In this document: in pieces, positions 1-7,718 of the stretch | Layout: each line of letters begins with the position of its first letter | Position numbering within the stretch: position 1 is the first letter of the stretch | NCBI GenBank assembly: GCA_050184225.1 | Contig: JBFXAN010000152.1 | Coordinates: 1-15,850, forward strand | Direction of reading: 5' to 3' | DNA: 15,850 bases | Origin: JBFXAN01 sp050184225 | GTDB lineage: Bacteria; Chloroflexota; Dehalococcoidia; CAUJGQ01 | Notes under the pieces: model-generated | Told to the model about the DNA's origin: nothing | Databases searched by the model: none | Seen by the model: the letters and a program-made list of their open reading frames with translations, nothing else | Translations under genes and position numbers: made by a program

Positions 1-84
1 CTCTCCCGTTACGACGGGTGAGGGGGTGCCTCGTACAACCAACGCCACTCAGTACTCCCCTCTCCCGCTCCGGCGGGAGAGGGG
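1..84. repeat. REP-like GC-rich hairpin pair upstream of livF
   Basis: Two related stem-loops stand before livF. The second is perfect: CCCCTCTCCCGC (57-68), loop TCCG, then GCGGGAGAGGGG (73-84). The first (1-22) is a degenerate relative: CTCTCCCGT, loop TACG, then ACGGGTGAG with one mismatch. Both are followed by G-rich tails containing GTGAGGG. The CTCTCCCG...CGGGAGAGGG...GTGAGGG pattern resembles dispersed intergenic REP-like repeats seen in many high-GC genomes; that family link is from memory. It could also act as a terminator for a gene ending before the window, although no T-tract follows. Confidence 0.6.
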
Positions 85-121
85 ACGGGGGTGAGGGCCG
101 TTTGGCCGGGGGAGGGGTCCG

Positions 122-901
122 TTGCTCCAACTCACCGATGTCGAAGTGATGTATGACGGCGCGATCCTGGCGCTGCGCGGCATCTCGATCGAGGTGCCGG
201 CGGGGGCGATCGTCGCCCTGCTCGGTGCGAATGGGGCGGGCAAAAGCACGGCGCTGAAGGCGATCTCCGGGTTGATCCGCTCGGAGCGGGGTGAATGTAC
301 GCATGGCCGGATCGAGTTCGAGGGCGAGCGGATCGACCGGCAGGTGCCGGCGACAATCGTCCGGCGTGGGATCACGCACGTGATGGAGGGGCGGCGTATC
401 TTCCAGCAACTCACGGTGCATGAGAATCTGATCGCCGGGGCGCACACCAGCCGGGGGCGCGACCTCTCGCCGAAGTTCGAGATGGTCTATCACTACTTCC
501 CCCGGTTGAAGGACCGGCAGAAGGGACGGGCCGGCTATCTCTCCGGCGGCGAGCAGCAGATGCTCGCGATCGGCCGCGCCCTGATGGCCGATCCCAAGCT
601 CCTGCTGCTGGACGAGCCGTCGCTTGGCCTGGCGCCGCTCTTCGTCCGGGAGATCTTCGACATCATCCGCCGGATCAACGCCGAGGGGCGGACGATCCTC
701 CTCGTCGAGCAGAACGCCCGCGCGGCGATGCAGGTCGCCTCCTATACCTACGTACTGGAGAACGGCCGGATCGCGATGTCCGGCACCGCCGAGCAACTGA
801 GCAAGGACGAGGGCATTCAGAAGTTTTATCTCGGTGTCACCGAGGGCGGCGGCCGGCGGAGCTTCCGCGAGGGCGCCACCTTCCAGCGGCCGCGTCCGTG
901 A
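122..901 (+). CDS. livF: Branched-chain amino acid ABC transporter ATP-binding protein (LivF type)
   Basis: Cytoplasmic ATPase of a Liv-type importer, expected to pair with LivG on the inner face of LivH/LivM permeases. All ABC motifs are present in 259 aa: Walker A GANGAGKST (35-43), a Q-loop region with MEGRRIFQQLTVHENL (88-103), signature LSGGEQQ (140-146), Walker B LLLLDEP (160-166), and the LLVEQN switch (193-198), where LivF proteins carry Gln instead of the usual His. The length is slightly over the common ~235 aa because of an Arg/Gly-rich tail. The start is TTG, preceded at 108-117 by GGGGGAGGGG, a strong ribosome site. The partner liv genes should lie upstream, outside the window. 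Substrate could also be urea or short amides, which LivF-like ATPases also serve. Confidence 0.93.
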   Translation: MLQLTDVEVMYDGAILALRGISIEVPAGAIVALLGANGAGKSTALKAISGLIRSERGECTHGRIEFEGERIDRQVPATIVRRGITHVMEGRRIFQQLTVHENLIAGAHTSRGRDLSPKFEMVYHYFPRLKDRQKGRAGYLSGGEQQMLAIGRALMADPKLLLLDEPSLGLAPLFVREIFDIIRRINAEGRTILLVEQNARAAMQVASYTYVLENGRIAMSGTAEQLSKDEGIQKFYLGVTEGGGRRSFREGATFQRPRP

Positions 902-927
902 TCGCGAGGGAGATCACGGACGCGGCC
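888..927. terminator. Perfect 16-bp hairpin at the end of livF (bidirectional terminator)
   Basis: GGCCGCGTCCGTGATC (888-903) is followed by an 8-nt loop and its exact reverse complement (912-927). The left arm contains the livF TGA stop codon (899-901). It sits between convergent livF and the lipoprotein gene that ends at 948, so it can serve both strands. There is no T-tract, as is common for high-GC terminators. Confidence 0.75.
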
Positions 928-947
928 CGGTGTATGGTCGAGCGGCG

Positions 948-1886
948 CTACTTCACGGTGACGTTGAGCGTCTTCAGGTTGTTGTCGACCGTCACCTCGT
1001 CGAGCGCGCGGTCGTGGTTGAGCGAGGCGACGACGGTGCCGGCGCCCTTCGCCGTGGCGTGACCCATCACCTTGAAGACGGCGCCGCGCTCCTGGACCGG
1101 GCTGTCGAAGCCGCCGAGCGAACCGGTGCAGGTGAAGCCGCGCTCCGGCTCGCAGGTGAACCCGGCGGGTGTGTCGACCATCTTCATTGCCTGCATCGTG
1201 CCGAGGAAGTTGAGCACAACTTGGGCGGTCCCGTTCGCCGGTGTGCCATCGTTCCAGATCGCCACTTCGTAGACGGCGGTCGTGCCGTCGAAGACCTCGG
1301 CGGGACCGGTCAGGCGGGTGAGGACGAGGTCCGGCTTGGCCGGCTTCGGTGTGGGCGCTGGCGTCGGTGGGGGTGTGGGCTTCGGCTTCAGCGCGTTGCC
1401 GAGCTGCCCTTCGAGCACGTCGCGGTTGGCGTCGGAGAGGACGTAGGCGCTGTAGGGATAGGCGGGCGGCGCCGAGCTGAGCAGCATCTGCAGGTCGCGG
1501 TCGTCGACGTTCAGGTTCGCCGTGCGCGAGGTGCGCGTGCAGCGGAACGAATCGGCGGCGCCCCGGATCCACGGGTCGCGCGGGCAAATCCACTCAGCCG
1601 TAATCGTACCCTTCGGCCCCTTCAGCTTCTCCTGGGCGACCTGCGTCTCGACATCGTAGCTGCCGTTGACGTCGCCGACGAGGCTGCCGGGTTCTATAAA
1701 GCAATCGAGATGGTACTTGTAGGTGTGCTTCTGTTCGGTACCACCCGCACCGACGTTACCGATCGTGCAGTCCTCGGCATCGATGCTGAGCAGCCGGCCG
1801 CAGCCGACGCTGAGCACCAGCGTCGCGACGGCAAGCAGAGCGCCCGAGACGCGGGCGACGGTGTGGATGAGCGATGTACGTTGCAT
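948..1886 (-). CDS. Exported (probable lipo)protein with C-terminal CARDB/DUF11-like domain
   Basis: A 312-aa envelope protein of unknown function. Residues 1-29 form a signal peptide with a hydrophobic core and LSVGC (25-29), a slightly atypical lipobox, so lipid anchoring at Cys29 is likely but not certain. Residues 40-165 are an extracytoplasmic domain with four cysteines (40, 62, 101, 116) that could form disulfides; I do not recognise it. A Lys/Pro/Thr linker (167-184) leads to a beta-rich domain (185-312) ending in VDNNLKTLNVTV, the usual close of CARDB/DUF11-like Ig folds. The ATG at 1886 is chosen because AGGAGG lies 6-7 nt before it; the frame stays open to 2048 but that part runs into the foldback repeat and has no ribosome site. 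Confidence 0.8.
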   Translation of the reverse strand: MQRTSLIHTVARVSGALLAVATLVLSVGCGRLLSIDAEDCTIGNVGAGGTEQKHTYKYHLDCFIEPGSLVGDVNGSYDVETQVAQEKLKGPKGTITAEWICPRDPWIRGAADSFRCTRTSRTANLNVDDRDLQMLLSSAPPAYPYSAYVLSDANRDVLEGQLGNALKPKPTPPPTPAPTPKPAKPDLVLTRLTGPAEVFDGTTAVYEVAIWNDGTPANGTAQVVLNFLGTMQAMKMVDTPAGFTCEPERGFTCTGSLGGFDSPVQERGAVFKVMGHATAKGAGTVVASLNHDRALDEVTVDNNLKTLNVTVK

Positions 1887-2015
1887 GAGCTTCCTCCTGT
1901 GCCCGCGTTCGGGCGATGTGCTTGCGACAGCATCGTCGGCAGCGGGACACACCGCAGTCCCGAAGGACACCGGCCCGCTGTCACACAGGGCACATTCGAT
2001 GGAGGAAAGCCGGGC

Positions 2016-2122
2016 GTCTTTGAAACACAAAGGGCACAAAGGCAGCAAAGATCACAAAGAGACTCTTTAAGAAAGACTTTGTGGCCTTTGACCCCCTTTG
2101 CGTCCTTTGTGTTTCAAAGACG
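2016..2122. repeat. Foldback repeat made of 9-nt-periodic CACAAAGG units
   Basis: The left arm starts at 2016 with GTCTTTGAAACACAAAGG and repeats a CAAA/ACAAA core about every 9 nt (near 2027, 2036, 2045 and 2054). The right arm ends at 2122 with CCTTTGTGTTTCAAAGAC and carries the same periodicity on the other strand. The arms are about 50 nt long, imperfect, and meet around CTCTTTAAGAAAG. AT content is well above its surroundings. Related CTTTGTG-type intergenic repeats occur in many environmental genomes. It lies just downstream of the VOC gene (ends 2125) and upstream of the lipoprotein start, so it could terminate the former and insulate the latter. Confidence 0.75.
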
Positions 2123-2124
2123 GT

Positions 2125-2535
2125 CTACTCGCCCGCCTGGACGAGTTGGACGAGGATGCCGTTGGAGTCGCGGGGGTGGATGAAGGTCTGGCGCCAGTGG
2201 CCGGAGCCGCGCACGCCGCCGAAGGGCTCCATGCCCTGGGCCTGCATCGTTTCGGCGGCGGCATCGACGCTCTGGACCTCGATCGTGATGTGGTGGAAGC
2301 CAGGGCCGCGCTCGCGGAGGAAGCGGGCGACGAAGCTGTCATCGCCCAGCGGCTCGATCAGCTCGAAGCCGATCTGCGAGTTGGGGAGCTCAAGCTCGGC
2401 AAAGGTGTATCCTTCCGCCTCGTTCGGGTGGCGGCGGACCTCACGCGCGCCGAAGACGGCCTGGAACCATTGGAGCGAATCGTCAATCGAGTGGGTGGCG
2501 AATGAGACGTGGTCGATGCGGGTCACCGGCAGCAC
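2125..2535 (-). CDS. VOC (glyoxalase/methylmalonyl-CoA epimerase-like) family protein
   Basis: Vicinal-oxygen-chelate metalloenzyme fold, closest in pattern to methylmalonyl-CoA epimerase. The N-terminus RIDHVSFAT supplies the first metal-ligand His (9), IGFELIEPLGDDS (55-67) matches the epimerase core, and GFHHITIEV (79-87) gives the second His. At the position of the last ligand, normally Glu in VLVELVE, this protein has Gln130 (ILVQLVQ), so metal geometry or function may differ. The 136-aa length from the GTG at 2535 fits the family; GGAGG precedes it by 11 nt. An in-frame TTG at 2628 overlaps the stop of the upstream lamin-tail gene, so a longer, coupled start is possible, but those residues do not belong to the fold. 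Confidence 0.82.
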   Translation of the reverse strand: MLPVTRIDHVSFATHSIDDSLQWFQAVFGAREVRRHPNEAEGYTFAELELPNSQIGFELIEPLGDDSFVARFLRERGPGFHHITIEVQSVDAAAETMQAQGMEPFGGVRGSGHWRQTFIHPRDSNGILVQLVQAGE

Positions 2536-2624
2536 GTGGATAGGAACCTCCAGATAGATATCGTGAGCATCGTACCGGATATGCGGCTGAGGATTGCCGC
2601 GAGCCGCGTGTGAATCGAGTTGGA

Positions 2625-3782
2625 TCAACGTCCGTCGGACGGATTGGTCATGACCGCCGTCGTCCCCTGGAGTTTGGGCGGGGGTGGCTGGTTGTCGATA
2701 TCGGCGCTGTAGCGGGTGTCGTCGGCGACGAGATCGAGCGGACCGGCGAAGAGGACGATGCTCCCTCCCGCATCCGGCCAGATGCCGTCCGGCAGATCGG
2801 GACGGGCGGGCGTGATCACGTAGCAGCGGCCGCCCGGATCGGCGTTGGTCGGGCCGGTGTGGACGAAGCAGGACTCGCCCGGTTGGAGCACGCGGCCGGC
2901 GGGCAGCGCCACCTCGGCGCCGTTCGCGGGCGAGCGCACGGTCCAGCCGGTCAGATCCTGGGCGCCGCCGCCGAGATTGGTGATCTCGACCAACTCATCC
3001 TGGGCGTAGCGCAGCAGCGTGACTTTGAGATACGGCCAGCCCAGTACCTTCGCGATGTTCCCGATCGCGGCCGGGTCGCCGGCGCGGACACGAAAGACGA
3101 CCGTCTCGTTGAAGCGGGCGTCAGGGTCGGTGACGCCGCGTGCTGCCCAGGCGGCGGACTCGCCGTTCCAGAGTGAGCGGCGCGTGGCATCGCAGGCCGG
3201 CCGCCCCGCATCGGGGATGCAGGTCGCGCCGCGATCGAGCGCGGACTCGATGTAGTGCGCCGATGGCGACGGCGTGGGCGATGGAGTAGGTGACGGTGTA
3301 GGTGATGGTTGCGCCGGGACGATGCGGAAGGACACTTCGTCGGTCAGGAACGCCCGGCCATCGTCGCCGATCGCCTCGGCCCGGATCGTCTCCTGGCCCA
3401 ACGGCGGCTGGACCGTGCGGTCGATGCAGCGCGCGTCCGTGGTAAAGGCATCCTCGAAGATCACGCCCTGAGAGACGCCATCAACCACGCTGATCAGGCG
3501 GATCACAGGTGGCGGTGGCAGTGGGAAGATCTCGATCTGGGGGATGTTGGCCGTCACGCAGATCGTGATCGGATCGCCCTCGGCATAGACGGCGCCGGCG
3601 CCGCGGTCGACGCAGACGGCCAGGCTGCCGTTGGCGGGGATCGCCGAAACCGGCACGGGACAGGTGGAAACCGCCGCTGGACCCTGTGCCGCGGCGCGAG
3701 ACGGCGTCAGGACTGTCATGGCGGTGAGTACGACGATGATGACAATGATGGGCGGCACATATCCGTCATTCCGATGCGTCAT
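2625..3782 (-). CDS. Secreted protein with C-terminal lamin-tail domain
   Basis: A 385-aa exported protein. Residues 1-33 are a signal peptide (VIIVVLTAMTVL core, cleavage near AAAQG). Residues 35-157 look like an Ig-type beta domain with cysteines 41, 57, 75 and 119. A PSPTPSPTPSPTPSP linker (159-174) follows; its DNA is a 12-nt tandem repeat. The C-terminal part contains ELVEITNLGG (263-272), DLTGWTVRS (276-284), and LQPGESCFVHTG (299-310), the hallmark strands of the lamin-tail domain, closed by WPDAGGSIVLF (335-345). Bacterial lamin-tail domains occur on secreted or surface proteins, often with nucleases or phosphatases, but no catalytic domain is visible here. The start is supported by GAGGGAGGG just before the ATG. 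Confidence 0.85.
   Translation of the reverse strand: MTHRNDGYVPPIIVIIVVLTAMTVLTPSRAAAQGPAAVSTCPVPVSAIPANGSLAVCVDRGAGAVYAEGDPITICVTANIPQIEIFPLPPPPVIRLISVVDGVSQGVIFEDAFTTDARCIDRTVQPPLGQETIRAEAIGDDGRAFLTDEVSFRIVPAQPSPTPSPTPSPTPSPSAHYIESALDRGATCIPDAGRPACDATRRSLWNGESAAWAARGVTDPDARFNETVVFRVRAGDPAAIGNIAKVLGWPYLKVTLLRYAQDELVEITNLGGGAQDLTGWTVRSPANGAEVALPAGRVLQPGESCFVHTGPTNADPGGRCYVITPARPDLPDGIWPDAGGSIVLFAGPLDLVADDTRYSADIDNQPPPPKLQGTTAVMTNPSDGR
3265..3309. repeat. 12-nt tandem repeat encoding the Pro-Ser-Pro-Thr linker
   Basis: About 3.75 copies of a GGYGAYGGNGTR unit (for example GGCGACGGCGTG at 3265 and GGTGACGGTGTA at 3289). On the minus strand it encodes repeated Thr-Pro-Ser-Pro. Differences are mostly at third codon positions, which suggests selection for the linker peptide. 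Copy number may vary between strains. Confidence 0.7.
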
Positions 3783-3877
3783 AGCCCTCCCTCATAGTGC
3801 TCTATCTATTTCACGATCATCCGACGTGACTGTTTCACCATCGCCCGGCACTCACCATCCATGAATTGATCAGTGGT

Positions 3878-5041
3878 TCATCGCGTGTGCTCCGCAAGCC
3901 AGCGGGCGAGGTCGTCGAGTGGCGCCGGGGCGATCGGTCGGGCGTTGTCGTCGATTGGACTGGTCGCTGAGCCGAGGGAGTGGCCAAGGCCCGGATACGT
4001 TTTGATCTCCACGTCTCGGGCGCCGAGGTTCACGAGTTGCTCAAACAGTCGCACCGCGTCGCCCACCGGCACGTTGGCGTCCTCCTCGCCCTGCAAGATC
4101 AGGATCGGCAGGTGCGTCAGGTTGGGTGCCTGCTGATCGAGGGCCGGCAGCGCCGCATCGGGCGCGTACATGCTGAGGAAGCCCCCTTCGCCGAAGGCGT
4201 GGTCGAGGATGGCCGGCAGTGCCGGGATCAACTCCGCATCGATCGAGATGGCGCCGTCGCCGTTCTGGTCCAGTTGCGGATTGATCTCAAACCGGCCCTC
4301 GCGCAACGCGGCCGGATCCGCGACAAGCTGGATAACGCTCTTGGCGACCACGCCGCCGCTGCCCTCCACCGCGCGTGTCAGGGTCGCCGCCGTGACGGCG
4401 CCAGCCGGCGCGAACTGCCGGAGATAGGGGATGCTGACATCGGTCAGCTGTTGGTGGAGCAGGCTGCGCCACGGTTGGGCGACCGGTCCCTGCAGGATCA
4501 GGCCGGCCACATCCGGCCGGCGCACTGCCACCGCCGCCGCGACGGTGCTGCCTTCGCTCCAGCCGTAGAGGAATACCTGGTTCGGGTCCACTTCCGGCCG
4601 CGCCTGCGCCACATCCAGCGCACGTTCGGCGTCGTCGGCGAGCAGGGGCAGCGTGAGCTGCGTGAAGTAGCGCGGATCGATCTCGCCCGCACCGTTGACG
4701 TAGTGCTTGTTGTAGCGAAGGACGGCGTAGCCGCGTTTGGTGAGCTCGTCCGAAATGTCGCGGAAGATGCTCGAAAGGGTCACTCCTGGGTTGTAGGGGT
4801 CTGGGAGCGTCGCGTCCTTATCCGACGGACTGGAGCCGTGGATCAACACCACCGCGGGCAGCGGGCCGGTGGCCTGCGCCGGCAGCGTCAACTCCGCCGG
4901 GCTCTGGAAGTCGCCGAGGTCGATCGTCAACGGCACGCGGCGGATGCCGTCGCCGGCCTCGACCGACGGCGGTGATTGGACCGATGTCGCGCACACAAGT
5001 GCTACCAGAGCGGTCGTTGCCGCTGAACCGAGTCGCCACAT
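3878..5041 (-). CDS. Secreted alpha/beta hydrolase (dienelactone hydrolase/S9-like)
   Basis: A 387-aa exported serine hydrolase. Residues 1-30 are a signal peptide (TTALVALVCATSVQS). The core shows the oxyanion-hole strand VVLIHGSS (64-71), nucleophile elbow GWSEGS (160-165, Ser162), acid loop GEEDANVPV (318-326, Asp321) and GLGHSL (351-356, His354), a complete Ser-Asp-His triad. Between elbow and acid, DQNGDGAIS (258-266) is an EF-hand/dockerin-like calcium loop within an inserted cap region. The family includes esterases and acyl-peptidases; the substrate cannot be told. The ATG at 5041 is chosen because GGAGGAGG lies 7 nt upstream and a signal peptide follows; the frame is open to 5323 but the upstream part has no protein character. 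Confidence 0.87.
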   Translation of the reverse strand: MWRLGSAATTALVALVCATSVQSPPSVEAGDGIRRVPLTIDLGDFQSPAELTLPAQATGPLPAVVLIHGSSPSDKDATLPDPYNPGVTLSSIFRDISDELTKRGYAVLRYNKHYVNGAGEIDPRYFTQLTLPLLADDAERALDVAQARPEVDPNQVFLYGWSEGSTVAAAVAVRRPDVAGLILQGPVAQPWRSLLHQQLTDVSIPYLRQFAPAGAVTAATLTRAVEGSGGVVAKSVIQLVADPAALREGRFEINPQLDQNGDGAISIDAELIPALPAILDHAFGEGGFLSMYAPDAALPALDQQAPNLTHLPILILQGEEDANVPVGDAVRLFEQLVNLGARDVEIKTYPGLGHSLGSATSPIDDNARPIAPAPLDDLARWLAEHTR

Positions 5042-5481
5042 CGTTGTACCTCCTCCGTGAATGTCTCGCATTCGCACGTCACCAGCGATCCCTGGGCGGC
5101 GGCTCGACCGGATGCGACCGCGACCGTCTTGCGACACCCAGGGCCAGAGCGACGATCGCGCCGCTCGCGATGCAGCGACTTCCCGTCCGAGCGGAGGTGC
5201 TCCGACAGGATGGCAGGCAGCACGAGCCGCACGCCCTTCCGGGTGACGAGTTGCGGGGTGGTTTCGGACTTGAATTGCGAGGACCCAAGTATGAGGCGAG
5301 CTATGTCGCTCTCGTTCTCTCAACCGTAGCTGATGAGCGCCGGAGTTGGAGGGTGAAGCAGGCGGATAGGGCAGGTTGGCCGAGGGGACCGGCCTCGCAA
5401 CCAGTATCGATCACCGGCGTCGCGATGCGTTCCCCCATCGGGAGTATTCCGGCGTGGGGTCCGGGTGCGCGATGTCCCTCC
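5042..5481. other. 440-bp stretch with no recognisable gene
   Basis: Several short open frames exist on both strands, but none has a ribosome site, known motif or hydrophobic pattern that I can support. The sequence should hold the minus-strand promoter for the secreted hydrolase and the 3' end of the membrane-protein transcript, but I see no convincing -35/-10 pair and no strong hairpin. It may contain a decayed gene. Confidence 0.5.
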
Positions 5482-6225
5482 TTATGGGGTCGGTGAGGGC
5501 GTTTGCCTCGATGCGGCGGGCGCAGACTCGACGGCTAGGCCCCAGAGCAGGATGCCTGCGATCAGCATGAACAGGCTGATCACGAGCGCGCCCGCGATGA
5601 AAAACACCGGGGAGACATCCTCCGTCGCGAACATCGTGACACCGGCGATCAGCGAACCGGCGCCGCCGGCGACCCCGACCCAACCGAGCCAGGCCGGGTA
5701 GCGTTGGCTGAACACCACGGCGAGCCCCATCAGGATAAATGGCAGGCCGTGGTAGACCATGATCACGCTCGCCCAGGTGCCTTCGAGGATCGCGAGCAGG
5801 GTTTCGCCGTCACGCAGCACCGCCGCCTGCTCCGCGCCGGAGGCCGCCGCCCAGTCATCGGCGACGAGGCGAAGCCCAACGCCGCTGATGGAACCGTCGA
5901 CGATGTGCATGGCGACGCCGGCGATGGCGGCGGCCACGGCCAGCCGGCTGAGCGCCCAACCCGGCCCCTGACGGAGCGTGGCGGCGATCGCGACGAAGGC
6001 GCCCACCCAGAAGAGGGCGCCGAAGATGAAACCGAAGTAGACGGAAGGCCAGTACCAGCCCGGCTGGTCGGCGAGCCAACGGAGCACCTCCGCCGCATCC
6101 GAACTATCCGGGCGGCTGCCGCTGCCGCTGCCGGCGGCCACCTGGAAGATGGTGCCGAGGACCGCCCCCGCAGCGCCGATCCGCAGCAACGTCTGCATAC
6201 CTGTCTGATTTTCCACCACGCGCAT
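5482..6225 (-). CDS. Six-helix integral membrane protein (DUF4386-like layout)
   Basis: A 247-aa protein with about six hydrophobic segments at roughly 12-32, 57-81, 90-110, 148-172, 178-198 and 206-230, and a short Ser/Pro/Thr-rich tail. The layout (a first helix, an exposed loop with RWLADQPGWYWPS, then five helices) resembles DUF4386-type membrane proteins, but I do not recognise the family firmly and assign no function. The ATG at 6225 has GGAGGAG six nt upstream. The frame remains open another 940 nt upstream, but that is the opposite-phase shadow of the LLM gene. It is the last gene of the long minus-strand run, 53 bp after the LLM gene. Confidence 0.75.
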   Translation of the reverse strand: MRVVENQTGMQTLLRIGAAGAVLGTIFQVAAGSGSGSRPDSSDAAEVLRWLADQPGWYWPSVYFGFIFGALFWVGAFVAIAATLRQGPGWALSRLAVAAAIAGVAMHIVDGSISGVGLRLVADDWAAASGAEQAAVLRDGETLLAILEGTWASVIMVYHGLPFILMGLAVVFSQRYPAWLGWVGVAGGAGSLIAGVTMFATEDVSPVFFIAGALVISLFMLIAGILLWGLAVESAPAASRQTPSPTP

Positions 6226-6278
6226 GGGATTCTCCTCCTGGACGCCGAATAGCGGGGCGATTGCGCCGCAAGCCGGGG

Positions 6279-7157
6279 TCACTCCAGGTTGGAAATGGCC
6301 GGAATCACCTCGCGGCCGACGATCTCCAGTGGGGTGATTCGGTGCGTGTCTTTGATCGAGCAGATCGCGGTCTGAACGCCCAGGCCGGCCAGGCGGCTGA
6401 GCGCGGCGATCACCTCGCCGGTCTTCTCTCCTTTGTCGCCGACATCGAGGGCGAGCATCATGCAGGTCTTTTCGATCGTGTCGTAGTCGCGGCCCTCGGT
6501 CTCGCAGTGCTCGCGGAGGACGGCCAGCTTGTGCGGCAGGTCCGGCGTTGGATAGAGGTTGCAGGCGTCGCCGTAGCGGGCGACGAAGCGGAGCGTCTTC
6601 TGCTCGCCACTGCCGCCGATCAGGATCGGCGGGTGCGGGCGCTGGAGCGGCTGGGGCGAGTTGAGCGGGCGCTCGAGCTGGTAGTGCCTGCCCTCGTACG
6701 GCTGCTCGTCGCCGCTCCACATCTGCAGGCAGATCTGCAGCGTCTCCTCCAGCATTTCGAAGCGGTCCTTGAGCGGCGGGAAGGGGATGCCGAGGCCGCG
6801 TGCCTCGTCCTCGTTCCAGCCGGCGCCGATGCCGAGCATGGCGCGCCCGCCGGAGAGTACGTCGAGGGTGGAGACGATCTTGGCGAGCATGCCGGGATGG
6901 CGGTAGGAGACGGCGGTGACGATCGGCAGCAGCTTCAACCGCTCGGTGTGGGCGGCGACGAACGTCAGCGTCGTATAGCACTCGATCATCGGGTCGGTGA
7001 CGGCGCCGACCCAGGTCGTTTGAAACAAGTGATCGCCGACGGAGAACAAATCGAAGCCGCAGCGGTCGGCCGCCTGAGCGACCTCGACCAGCGCCGGCCC
7101 CAGGCGGTCGGCGCCACCCGGCCAGGCATAGTCCGCGATCTGCAATCCGACCTTCAT
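6279..7157 (-). CDS. LLM-class F420-dependent oxidoreductase (Rv1855c/TIGR03560-like)
   Basis: A 292-aa luciferase-like TIM-barrel oxidoreductase, expected to transfer hydride with F420 (or FMN). The motifs closely match the Rv1855c-type subfamily: MKVGLQIADYAWPGG (1-15), SYRHPGMLAKIVSTLDVLSG (84-103), LGIGAGWNEDEARGLGIPFP (108-127), LQMWSGDEQPYEG (144-156), RPHPPILIGGSGEQKTLR (173-190). The cofactor is inferred from the subfamily and not directly visible. GAGGTGAG precedes the ATG by 3-4 nt. It follows the PPOX-fold gene by 36 bp on the same strand, a pairing often seen for F420 enzymes. Confidence 0.9.
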   Translation of the reverse strand: MKVGLQIADYAWPGGADRLGPALVEVAQAADRCGFDLFSVGDHLFQTTWVGAVTDPMIECYTTLTFVAAHTERLKLLPIVTAVSYRHPGMLAKIVSTLDVLSGGRAMLGIGAGWNEDEARGLGIPFPPLKDRFEMLEETLQICLQMWSGDEQPYEGRHYQLERPLNSPQPLQRPHPPILIGGSGEQKTLRFVARYGDACNLYPTPDLPHKLAVLREHCETEGRDYDTIEKTCMMLALDVGDKGEKTGEVIAALSRLAGLGVQTAICSIKDTHRITPLEIVGREVIPAISNLE

Positions 7158-7193
7158 CGCTCACCTCGCATCGCGCCCGGAGGGGCGTCGTTC

Positions 7194-7718
7194 TTACCCC
7201 AGTTCAGTCGTCGCGTCGCCCATCGTTTCCGGCAATCGCTGCTGGAAATCGAGGATCCCGACCCAGGCGGGGCGCACCGCGATGCGCGCCATCCTCGTAC
7301 CCGGAACATCGATCTCGGCGAGATAGGCGGCGGCGGCTTCTTCGCCGAGATAGTGGCGCGCGGCCAGCGCGTACTCCGGCACCACGCCCTCCATCTCGAC
7401 GACCGATGCCCGGCCCCGGATCAGAAGCACGTTCGGGGGGAAGCTCTCGGTATCGATCGTGATCGCGACATCCGGGTGCGCGCGCAGCGTCCGCAAACGA
7501 GCAGCCGGTCGGCGCACGTGCGGCGCCGATACAAACGTGGGCATGACCAACTCCTCGCCGGTCCAGTGGAACCAGGTCGGCAGGACGCGCGGCGTGCCGT
7601 CCACCGCGGTGTACGCGAACCGTGCCGGTATCGCCGAGCCGAGCAATCGCTGCGCGATCTCGCTCTCCAGCAGTTTCAGATCACCCTGCGGCAAGTTCAT
7701 ATGCTCCGAAGCATTCAT
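7194..7718 (-). CDS. Pyridoxamine-5'-phosphate-oxidase-fold (FDOR-like) protein
   Basis: A 174-aa split-beta-barrel flavin or F420-binding protein. RFAYTAVDGTPRVLPTWFHW (33-52) is the typical first two strands, followed by LRTLRAHPDVAITIDTESFP (75-94) and VLLIRGRASVVEMEG (97-111). No residue pattern lets me separate FMN-, F420- or heme-binding members. The ATG at 7718 overlaps the TGA of the upstream LLM gene as ATGA, which implies translational coupling; GGAG stands 8 nt before it. A second in-frame ATG at 7700 has a poorer ribosome site. Its role is probably a reductase or cofactor carrier working with its LLM neighbours. Confidence 0.85.
   Translation of the reverse strand: MNASEHMNLPQGDLKLLESEIAQRLLGSAIPARFAYTAVDGTPRVLPTWFHWTGEELVMPTFVSAPHVRRPAARLRTLRAHPDVAITIDTESFPPNVLLIRGRASVVEMEGVVPEYALAARHYLGEEAAAAYLAEIDVPGTRMARIAVRPAWVGILDFQQRLPETMGDATTELG

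Noticed and set aside
834..2183. A 449-codon open frame on the + strand crossing livF's end and the foldback repeat
   Set aside because: It runs through the terminator hairpin and the repeat and is antisense to a well-supported lipoprotein gene.
3265..3309. Short tandem repeat as a CRISPR or regulatory array
   Set aside because: Units are only 12 nt without spacers and encode the Pro-Ser-Pro-Thr linker in frame.
4972..5496. A 174-codon + strand frame in the otherwise gene-free stretch
   Set aside because: No ribosome site, no motif, and it overlaps the start and signal peptide of the secreted hydrolase.
6226..7164. N-terminal extension of the six-helix membrane protein
   Set aside because: The extension is a low-complexity Arg/Pro-rich shadow of the LLM gene; a strong ribosome site precedes the ATG at 6225.
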